A stretch of DNA of 42,609 nucleotides from Streptomyces sp. AP-93 (lineage in GTDB: Bacteria > Actinomycetota > Actinomycetes > Streptomycetales > Streptomycetaceae): contig NZ_JALGBX010000045.1 of assembly GCF_022808175.1 (NCBI RefSeq), positions 1-42,609 of the forward strand, given 5' to 3'. The translations under genes and the position numbers were made by a program. Every line of letters starts with the position of its first letter. Position 1 is the stretch's first letter. The notes under the pieces were generated by a model. The model saw nothing but the letters and a program-made list of their open reading frames with translations, did not search any database and was not told the DNA's origin. Shown in pieces: positions 6,815 to 13,050 of this stretch.

Positions 6815-7647
6815 AGAGTTCCTCGCATTCGCATCAACAGGCCCACCGTGTCCGTGGGATTGAGGGCCTGGATGCGAAGTTTGGCATACCTCTGGTGGAG
6901 GAGACTGACGTCTTTCCGGTTCGAGATGACCTGCCCCGTCTGTTGCCCCTCGCTGTAGCCCAGCCAGTCGTTTTCTTCTGTCTCAAGGAGGCAGAACGGC
7001 CCGCCCAGCCCCGCATGCACCGGGCTGACCTTAGGCATGATCTGCAGATCGACGTTGGGGAGTCGTGCACACGTGAGGAGATGGTCGATCAGTTCGATGG
7101 TCACCTCCGGCCCGCCCGTCTGCCGCTCGATCACCGCCTCGTCGAGGATGAAACTGAAGATCGTGTATGGCGTGTGGTGCAGGACCTTCTGCCGTTCCAG
7201 CCGCGCCGTGATGCGAGCTTCGGTCTCCTGAACCGTGGGTAGCGGCAGCACTGCGGCGATCAGCGCACGGGCGTAGGACTCCGGCTGTAACAGGCCCGGA
7301 ACTGACCGCGACTCGTACGTATTCAGCGTCACCGCCCCCTCCTCCAGCTCTGCCCACCGCCGGAACCAGGACGCCAGCCCCCGCCTTCGCTGAAGCTGCC
7401 TCGCCGCGATGCGGATGATGCCGAAGGCGTCGAGCACCTCCTCCACCTTCTCCACGAACCTCGTGGACGGATGCCGCCGACCCTGTTCCACCGACCCGAT
7501 GTACTGCACGGAGTACCGGATCAGAGGGTGCAGTTGCTCCTGGGTCAGGCCGGCGCGTTTCCTGAAGGCCTTGACCATCTCGCCGAAGTTGCGCAGGTCG
7601 GCGTCCGGCTCGACCTCGTTGTCACCGCTGTCATCGACACTCGCCAT
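6811..7647 (-). CDS. XRE-family regulator with DUF5753 domain (WhiJ-like)
   Basis: This protein of 278 residues has an N-terminal Cro/C1-type helix-turn-helix (residues ~17-72; FRKRAGLTQEQLHPLIRYSV, then SVEQGRRHPS) and a C-terminal DUF5753 region (VPGLLQPESYARALI, then QIMPKVSPVHAGLGGPF). This is the WhiJ-like regulator type paired with DUF397 proteins in streptomycetes. The start at 7647 is supported by GGAGGTGA at the right distance; the upstream extension to 7812 looks non-coding. One leucine codon is TTA (complement of 7288-7290), so translation should need the bldA tRNA. The gene is divergent from an RsbW-like ATPase gene, the classic partner in such clusters. Confidence 0.92.
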   Translation of the reverse strand: MASVDDSGDNEVEPDADLRNFGEMVKAFRKRAGLTQEQLHPLIRYSVQYIGSVEQGRRHPSTRFVEKVEEVLDAFGIIRIAARQLQRRRGLASWFRRWAELEEGAVTLNTYESRSVPGLLQPESYARALIAAVLPLPTVQETEARITARLERQKVLHHTPYTIFSFILDEAVIERQTGGPEVTIELIDHLLTCARLPNVDLQIMPKVSPVHAGLGGPFCLLETEENDWLGYSEGQQTGQVISNRKDVSLLHQRYAKLRIQALNPTDTVGLLMRMRGTL

Positions 7648-7775
7648 GGAGGTCACCTCCCCGGCACCATGTTCACTGTCGGTGACCGAGACTGTCCAGA
7701 GCGCGAACTCGTACAGATGAAAAGTAGCGGTCCGGTTGCTGGGGAACGGCCCGCCCCACACGGGACTTTGCTCCC
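7648..7775. promoter_or_regulatory. divergent control region between XRE regulator and ATPase genes
   Basis: This 128-bp gap must hold promoters for both directions. Directly against the XRE start, GGAGGTCACCTCC (7648-7660) is a near-perfect dyad that contains the Shine-Dalgarno sequence of the XRE gene. It could therefore fold and hide the ribosome site, or act as an operator. I see no clear -35/-10 pair. Confidence 0.4.
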
Positions 7776-8243
7776 ATGACCACACCCTCGGGCCCGGCTC
7801 GGAGCCTCGCACGCACGTTCACTCAGCGTTTCAGTTCCACCCGGCGCGGTGCCCGCCTGGCGCGGCAGCTGGCGCTCGTCGAGCTGCACGACTGGGGGAT
7901 CCCCGACCGCACCGGGCTCTCCGAGGACGCCGGGCTGCTCGTCGCGGAGCTCGCCGCCAATGCGGTGGCCCATGGGCGGGTCCCCGGGCGGGACTTCGAG
8001 CTCCGGCTGAGCCTGCTGCCCGGGGCGCTGCGCATCGAGGTGTCCGACGCGCGCCGGGACCGCCGCCCGGCCGTCCGGCCGCACGAGTACGGGGCCGAGT
8101 CGGGCTACGGCATGCGCATCGTCGACGCCGTCGCCGCCGACTGGGGGGTCAGGGACCGGGTGGTCGGGAAGACGATCTGGGCGGAGCTGACGGTTCGGGG
8201 AACCGTCAGCGGCTCCCCGGGCGGTGGTGCCGGGCGTCGGTGA
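7776..8243 (+). CDS. RsbW-like ATP-binding protein (HATPase_c_2, anti-sigma type)
   Basis: This is a 155-residue GHKL-fold protein. The N-box is LVAELAANAVAHGRV (residues ~49-63), the G1 box is IEVSDARRDRRPAV (~88-101), and the G2 box is GAESGYGMRIVDAVAADWGV (~108-127). Stand-alone proteins of this kind act as serine kinases or anti-sigma factors, or as partners in WhiJ-type modules. Divergence from an XRE/DUF397 pair supports that last role. The last 38 bp overlap the 3' end of the convergent toxin gene. There is no membrane segment; it should be cytosolic. Confidence 0.9.
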   Translation: MTTPSGPARSLARTFTQRFSSTRRGARLARQLALVELHDWGIPDRTGLSEDAGLLVAELAANAVAHGRVPGRDFELRLSLLPGALRIEVSDARRDRRPAVRPHEYGAESGYGMRIVDAVAADWGVRDRVVGKTIWAELTVRGTVSGSPGGGAGRR

Positions 8244-8481
8244 GCACCCAGATGATCAGCCGGCCGTCCTCGATCGTGTAGACCACGTGGTACTCGCCGA
8301 GGCGGAGGCGGCGGCGTGATGCGTGCCCGTGCAGGGGCCTGGTGTCGAAGGCTGTCGTGTCCCCCGCCGCGAGGGCACTCTCGAACTCGGCCAGTCGTTG
8401 CAGGATGCGCAGGGCGTCAGGGCGGGGGACGGTGAGCAGGTCGCGTTGTCCGTGCGGGGTGAGGCGGATGGTGTGGGTCAT
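8206..8481 (-). CDS. RelE/ParE-family toxin
   Basis: The 91-residue protein has the RelE-like pattern: THTIRLTPHGQRDLLTVPRP at the start, a central helix with LQRLAEFESAL, then RPLHGHASRRRLRLGEYHVV and IIWVLTDARHHRP at the end. Toxins of this family cleave mRNA on the ribosome or act on gyrase; the RRRLRLGEY.VVY core is typical of the RelE side. It follows its antitoxin with a 3-bp gap. Its 3' end overlaps the convergent ATPase gene by 38 bp, so transcripts of the two may interfere. Confidence 0.88.
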   Translation of the reverse strand: MTHTIRLTPHGQRDLLTVPRPDALRILQRLAEFESALAAGDTTAFDTRPLHGHASRRRLRLGEYHVVYTIEDGRLIIWVLTDARHHRPGSR

Positions 8482-8484
8482 CTG

Positions 8485-8766
8485 TCAGCACTCTTCGTGA
8501 CGGAGGACGGCGGCCATCTCCTCGAGCGTGACGGACCCTGCGGCCCCTGCGCGCTCGGCTGCGTCGGCCAGTTCGTTCAGCCGCGAGTCCTCGGCTTCGT
8601 CGGCGAGCCGGCGCAGCAGCCGGTACTCCTCGATGCCGATCAGGACCGCCTCCTGCTCGCCGCCGCGCGTGATGATCGTGGGGACGCCTTCGCGGTACGC
8701 ACGGTCCATGGCGTCCGCCAGGCGGCTGCTCACTTCTTCCACGGACTCGATCACAGGCTCGCTCAT
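8485..8766 (-). CDS. Phd/YefM-type antitoxin
   Basis: The product has 93 residues from the ATG at 8766. The N-terminal part (PVIESVEEVSSRLADAMDRA, then GVPTIITRGGEQEAVLIGIE) is the Phd/YefM DNA-binding fold, and EYRLLRRLADEAED begins the toxin-neutralising helix. An upstream ATG (8790) would add eight residues but falls in likely promoter sequence. The antitoxin gene comes first, followed by the RelE-like gene 3 bp later, which is the standard order and spacing for this toxin-antitoxin class. Autorepression is expected from the family. Confidence 0.88.
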   Translation of the reverse strand: MSEPVIESVEEVSSRLADAMDRAYREGVPTIITRGGEQEAVLIGIEEYRLLRRLADEAEDSRLNELADAAERAGAAGSVTLEEMAAVLRHEEC

Positions 8767-8809
8767 GCAGCGAATGTACCGAATGTGCATGAATGTGCCT
8801 GTGGGGCTC

Positions 8810-9670
8810 TCACAGGTACTGAGCGAACTCGTCCAGGATGCGCAGGATCTCGGGCTCGTCCTCCGAGGGGAGCTGGAGGACGACCTCCTCGATGCCCAGG
8901 TCGGCGTAGTGGGACATCTTGCCGGGGGTCGGCTGGACGGCGTACGGGACCACCTGGAGGGATTTGGGGTCGCGGCCCGCGGCCTCCCAGACCTGGCGCA
9001 GGGCCGGGAGGGACTCCGTGAGGCCGCCGCCGCCGATCGGGAGCCAGCCGTCGCTGTGGTCGGCGATGGCTGCGAAGAGCTTCGGGCCGGCCTGGCCGCC
9101 GATCAGGGTGCGCGGGCCGTACAGGGGGACGCCCGGGGCGAGCTCGCGCGGGGGCTGGACCGGCTTGGGGTGGGCCGAGCTGGCCTGGACGGAGGAGAAC
9201 TGGCCCACGTACGCCGTGGGGTGCGGGGACCACAGGGTCCGCATCAGGGCCATGCGGTCGCGGACCAGTTCGCGGCGGGTGCGCCACTCGACTCCGTGGT
9301 CGGCGGCCTCCTCCACGTTCCACCCGTAGCCGATGCCGAGGGTGACGCGGCCGCCGGACAGGTGGTCCAGCGTGGCGACCTGCTTCGCGAGGTCGATGGG
9401 GTCGTGCTGGGCGACCAGGGTGATGCCGGTGCCGAGGTGGAGCCGCTCGGTGACGGCGGAGGCCTGGCCGAGGGCGACGAAGGGGTCCAGGGTGCGGCCG
9501 TAGCGGTCGGGGAGCTCACCGCCCATGGGGGCCGGGGTGACGCGGCTGACCGGGATGTGGGTGTGCTCGGGGAGGTAGAGGCCGGAGAAGCCGCGTTCCT
9601 CCAGGGCTCGGGCGAGGGGGACGGGAGCGATGGTGCGGTCGGTGAGGAAGACGGTCGTGGCGATCCGCAT
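8810..9670 (-). CDS. LLM-class F420-dependent oxidoreductase
   Basis: This 286-residue protein has the luciferase-like TIM-barrel signature of the F420-dependent branch: MRIATTVFLTDRTIAP at the start, LYLPEHTHIPVS (~32-43), LGTGITLVAQHDPIDLAKQV (~77-96), TLDHLSGGRVTLGIGYGWN (~97-115) and LIGGQAGPKLFAAIADHSDG. These enzymes transfer hydride between reduced F420 and an unknown substrate. GGAGGTG about 9 bp before the ATG at 9670 sets the start. FO synthase, which supplies the cofactor's chromophore, is encoded 3.4 kb away. The gene is about 30 bp downstream of the antitoxin promoter region and reads away from it. Confidence 0.92.
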   Translation of the reverse strand: MRIATTVFLTDRTIAPVPLARALEERGFSGLYLPEHTHIPVSRVTPAPMGGELPDRYGRTLDPFVALGQASAVTERLHLGTGITLVAQHDPIDLAKQVATLDHLSGGRVTLGIGYGWNVEEAADHGVEWRTRRELVRDRMALMRTLWSPHPTAYVGQFSSVQASSAHPKPVQPPRELAPGVPLYGPRTLIGGQAGPKLFAAIADHSDGWLPIGGGGLTESLPALRQVWEAAGRDPKSLQVVPYAVQPTPGKMSHYADLGIEEVVLQLPSEDEPEILRILDEFAQYL

Positions 9671-9740
9671 GTGCGCTGACACCTCCGTGGTGTGGGGAGG
9701 GCCAAAGTACGGCTTCGCGCGTGCGGAGGGCAGGGGCGTG

Positions 9741-9778
9741 CGTCGGCCACGGCGCGCGTCGGCCACGGCGCGCGTCGG
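9741..9778. repeat. 16-bp tandem repeat (2.4 copies)
   Basis: The unit CGTCGGCCACGGCGCG occurs at 9741-9756 and 9757-9772 and starts a third time. It lies in the 159-bp gap between the LLM gene start and the stop of the DraG-like gene, so it may sit in the LLM promoter region. No function is evident. Confidence 0.7.
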
Positions 9779-9829
9779 GAGACGGAGTCGGCCCGGTCCG
9801 GGCCCGTGGCCGTGGCGGTCCGCCCGGGA

Positions 9830-11068
9830 TCACCCCCGCGGGTACCGGGTCAGCCAGGTGGACGAGGCCGCCGCGGGGCCGTGGAGGGCGGGGCCCTGGG
9901 TCATCTCCAGGGCGAAGTCGTCGGCGAGTTCCAGGACCGTGGCGCGGCCTTCGAGGCCGGCGAGCCAGGCCGCCGGGAGGGCCGTTTCGCCGTGCTGGGC
10001 GCCGAGCAGGGAGCCGCACAGGGCGCCGGTGGCCGCGGAGTCGCCGCTGTGGTTCACCGCGAGGCGCAGGCCGTGCGCCACGTTCTCGGCGACGAGGGCG
10101 CAGTACACCGCGATGGCGAGGACCTCCTCGGCGTGGCGGCCGTGGCCGGGGGACAGGCCCTCGATCGTCTGCGGCGACGGGACCCCCGAGGTGACGGCGC
10201 CGAGCGCGCGCTGCAGGGCGTCCGTGACGGGCTGGTGGCCGGGGCGGACGCCGAGCAGACCCAGTGCGCGCTGGACGGCGGAGTCGAGGGACTCGCCGCG
10301 GGTCAGGCCGTGGACGATGACGGCGTGGGCGCCGGCCGACAGGTACGCGGTGGGGTGTCCGTGGCTCTGCGCGGCGCACTCGACGGCGAGTTGGAGGACC
10401 AGGGCCGGCTCCCAGCCGACCAGGAGCCCGAAGGGGGCGGAACGGGTGGCGGCGGCCGGGTCCAGGGCGGTCGGGTTCTTCGGCTGGGCGAGCGTGCCGA
10501 GGACTCCGTCGGCGAAGCCCGTCAGGCAGGAGCGGTCGGGGGAGCGGCGGGCGTAGAGCCACTCCTCCTGCGCGAGCCAGCCGTTGTCCTCGCGGCGCTC
10601 GTCGGGGCCCCAGTCGCTCTGGGTGAGGGCCCAGCGGAGGTACGCGCGGTGCACGTCGGTCGGCGGGTGCCAGGCGCCGGTGTCGCGGCGCACGTGGGCC
10701 CGTATCAGGCCGTCCACGGTGAACAGGCCGAGCTGGGTGGCGGCGGTGATCTCGGCGCGGGGGGCGGCCGGCTCGGTGAGGCCTGCCGGGCCGTGGGCGG
10801 TGAGGAGTTCGGGGAGGGGGAGGGCGGCGACGGGTGCGCCGAGGGCGTCGCCGATGGCCGAGCCGAGGAGGGTTCCCCTGACGCGGCTACGGAAGTCCTG
10901 CTGCTCGGTGCGGCCCCAGAGGCCGGTGGTGCCGGCGGGGCCCGTGGCGGGGCCCGGGCTTCTTCCGGGGGCTCCGCCGGTGGGTGCGGGTGCGGGTGCT
11001 GCCTGGAGGGGCTGGGCGGCCCCGGGCGCGCTCTGTCGCTTCCCGGACGTTTCCGTCGCCGTGTCCAT
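9830..11068 (-). CDS. ADP-ribosylglycohydrolase (DraG-like) family protein, probably catalytically altered
   Basis: The 412-residue product has an all-helical ADP-ribosylhydrolase domain from residue ~57, after a Pro/Ala/Gly-rich N-terminal linker. The family entry motif is intact: RGTLLGSAIGDALGAPVA (~64-81). The metal-binding TDDTQ motif reads TAATQ (108-112), and the C-terminal GDxDxT motif reads SGDSAATG (341-348). Asp residues that hold the two Mg ions in DraG and ARH3 are thus missing at both sites, so hydrolase activity is doubtful; ADP-ribose binding may remain. The ATG at 11068 follows GGGGGATCGAA. It is a lone gene, with a long repeat-filled region upstream. Confidence 0.85.
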   Translation of the reverse strand: MDTATETSGKRQSAPGAAQPLQAAPAPAPTGGAPGRSPGPATGPAGTTGLWGRTEQQDFRSRVRGTLLGSAIGDALGAPVAALPLPELLTAHGPAGLTEPAAPRAEITAATQLGLFTVDGLIRAHVRRDTGAWHPPTDVHRAYLRWALTQSDWGPDERREDNGWLAQEEWLYARRSPDRSCLTGFADGVLGTLAQPKNPTALDPAAATRSAPFGLLVGWEPALVLQLAVECAAQSHGHPTAYLSAGAHAVIVHGLTRGESLDSAVQRALGLLGVRPGHQPVTDALQRALGAVTSGVPSPQTIEGLSPGHGRHAEEVLAIAVYCALVAENVAHGLRLAVNHSGDSAATGALCGSLLGAQHGETALPAAWLAGLEGRATVLELADDFALEMTQGPALHGPAAASSTWLTRYPRG

Positions 11069-11219
11069 TTCGATCCCCCCGGACTCCCCGCGCGTGCTCT
11101 GGCGGGCACTGTAGTGGACAGTACCGATCGGGTCCGGAAGCAGTCGGTCACGGGGGCGGATGGGGCCCGGGAACGGCTGGATTCCGCCGGTCCCCTGGCG
11201 GGGGGCTTGAACCGGTCCG

Positions 11220-11680
11220 GCCCTGCCCGAGCCGGGCGGCGGCTGCGGTTGTGCCGCTGCGCGGGGCGAAGTCCCCGCAGCAACCCTCGCCGCTGCGCGG
11301 GGCGAGATTCCCCGCGGTGCCCCTTGCCGCTGCGCGGGGCGAAGTCCCCTACCCGCCCTTCCACCGTTCCCCGGGCGCTGCCCGGACCCGCGCCTCAAAC
11401 GCCGGCGGGGCTGGGGATGCCGCCGGGCGGCGCTGTGAAGGAGTCCCGGGCTGCGCCCGGACCCCCTGGGGCTCCGCCCCGGACCCCGCGCCTCAAACGC
11501 CGGCGGGGCTGGATTTGGCCGGCGTCGGCCTGGAGGTGCGGGCCCCGCCAGCCGAAATCCAGCCCCTCCGGCGTTTGAGGAGCGGGGGTGCGGGGGCTGG
11601 CCCCCGGAGCGGTGCCGCACGCGGCAACGGGTCCGGGGCGGAGCCCCGGGGAACGGGCGAAGGGCGGGTAGGGGAACTCC
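11220..11680. repeat. cluster of dispersed Streptomyces-type intergenic repeats
   Basis: The 817-bp gap 11069-11885 contains no convincing gene. It holds three copies of a CGCTGCGCGGGGCGAAGTCC unit (near 11253, 11290 and 11328), and the CCTCAAACGCCGGCGGGGCT unit at ~11393 and ~11490. An inverted copy at ~11551-11580 makes a large stem with the 11490 copy. About 90 bp (11320-11415) recurs, inverted and nearly identical, at ~17005-17110. A third partial version lies near 11640-11680. Weak Pro/Arg-rich frames here are by-products of the GC content. Confidence 0.75.
11490..11580. terminator. large imperfect hairpin, possible terminator or repeat-borne palindrome
   Basis: Arms of about 29 bases pair CCTCAAACGCCGGCGGGGCT... 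(from 11490) with ...AGCCCCTCCGGCGTTTGAGG (to 11580), leaving a ~30-base loop. The TTTGAGG edge gives no clear U-run. It is built from the dispersed repeat unit found elsewhere in the window. No nearby gene reads into it directly, so a terminator role is uncertain. Confidence 0.4.
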
Positions 11681-11885
11681 GCCCCGCAGGGTCGACCCAG
11701 CCGCACCGGGTGGCAGCGGCGCGCACGCCACCCGGCCTCGGGGCGGAGCCCAGGGCGCGCCCTGCCCGGGGTGCGTTCCCGCGCCGGCCAGGCGGGTGGC
11801 ACGTTTTGACAGTGGACTTACACCCGGTCGATTTCGGCCATGCAGAGTTCACACTGCGTTATTCGGAGGCCAAGAGTCTCGGGAC

Positions 11886-12974
11886 ATGAAGAAGGCACTG
11901 CTCGCCGCGACCGTCGTCGCCTCCACGCTCACCGTCGCCATCATCGCGGCCCCCGCCGCCTCCGCCTCCGCCTCCGGGTGGGACCTCCCCTGGGGCGGTC
12001 GGCACCACGGCAGCTCCTCCATTCCCTTCACCGAGGCCACCGTCACCGCCGGTGCCGACGGCGCGTACACCCTGAAGTGGAACGCCAAGGGCACCAAGCG
12101 CGTGGAGATCAGGGCGAACGGCAAGGTCGTCGCCAAGGGCGGCGCCCAGGGCGAGGCCGTGGTCAGCGGGCTCCCCGCCGCCGACCGGCAGTGGTTCGAC
12201 TTCGATCCCGAGCGGGGCCAGGGGCTCCGCCTCGCCGACCGGCTGATCAAGCTGGACGGCACCACCAACTTCCGTGACGCGGGCGGCTACCGCACCACGA
12301 ACGGCCAGTGGGTCAAGATGGGCGAGATCTACCGCTCCGACGCCCTCAACAAGCTCACCGAGAACGACCTCGCCAAGCTCCAGCGCCTGCGCGTCAAGAC
12401 GATCTTCGACCTCCGCATGGAGAGCGAGCGCACCACCGACGTGGACAAGGTCCCGGCCGGCGCGCACTACGTCGTCGCCGACGTCTTCGCGGGCTCCGGC
12501 TCCTTCCAGACCATGCCCAAGACCCCCGACGAGGCCGTCAAGGCCATGGTCGACGCCGAGAAGGCCATGGTCAGCGGGGAGGGCGGGAAGAAGGCCTACA
12601 CGCAGGTCTTTGAAGGCATCGAGCGCGACCGCGACCGCTCCGTCCTGTTCCACTGCACCGCGGGCAAGGACCGTACGGGCTGGGCGAACGCCTCCCTGCT
12701 GACCGCCCTCGGCGTGCCGAGCGAGACCGTGATGGCCGACTACCTGGCCAGCAACGACTACCGCAAGGCCGCCAACGACGCGATCCTCTCCCACCTGCCG
12801 GCCTCGCACGCCGCCGTCTACAAGCCGCTGCTCGACGTGCGCCCCGAGTACCTGAACGCCGGGTACGACGAGGTCACCGCCAAGTACGGCACCTTCGACA
12901 ACTACCTCAAGAGCGGCCTCGGCATCGACGGCCACGAGCTGAAGCAGCTGAAGAAGGACCTCCTGGTCGGCTGA
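11886..12974 (+). CDS. secreted tyrosine-protein phosphatase (Y_phosphatase3 type)
   Basis: This 362-residue protein begins with a signal peptide (MKKALLAATVVASTL..., likely cut after ASA at ~27-29). A short beta-rich domain (~45-105) precedes a tyrosine-phosphatase domain (~120-360). The catalytic P-loop is HCTAGKDRTG with Cys257; the general-acid loop is probably DVFAGSG or nearby, and GTTNFRDAGGYRT is the family N-terminal motif. Such enzymes dephosphorylate phosphotyrosine or phosphoinositides, here outside the membrane. I chose the ATG at 11886 because the signal peptide starts there. TTGACA at 11806-11811 could be a -35 box, but a matching -10 is poor. A strong hairpin follows the stop codon. 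Confidence 0.92.
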   Translation: MKKALLAATVVASTLTVAIIAAPAASASASGWDLPWGGRHHGSSSIPFTEATVTAGADGAYTLKWNAKGTKRVEIRANGKVVAKGGAQGEAVVSGLPAADRQWFDFDPERGQGLRLADRLIKLDGTTNFRDAGGYRTTNGQWVKMGEIYRSDALNKLTENDLAKLQRLRVKTIFDLRMESERTTDVDKVPAGAHYVVADVFAGSGSFQTMPKTPDEAVKAMVDAEKAMVSGEGGKKAYTQVFEGIERDRDRSVLFHCTAGKDRTGWANASLLTALGVPSETVMADYLASNDYRKAANDAILSHLPASHAAVYKPLLDVRPEYLNAGYDEVTAKYGTFDNYLKSGLGIDGHELKQLKKDLLVG

Positions 12975-12984
12975 TCGAGCCTCG

Positions 12985-13032
12985 ACGCGTGCGGGCCCTG
13001 CCGGGTTGTCTCCCGGCCGGGCCCGCACGCGT
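12985..13032. terminator. bidirectional terminator hairpin between phosphatase and fbiC
   Basis: ACGCGTGCGGGCCC (12985-12998) pairs perfectly with GGGCCCGCACGCGT (13019-13032), and the stem continues inward through CCGGG/CCCGG. It lies between two convergent genes (stops at 12974 and 13051), the usual place for a shared terminator in streptomycetes. There is no T-run. Confidence 0.75.
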
Positions 13033-13050
13033 GCGCGGGGGCGGTCCGCG

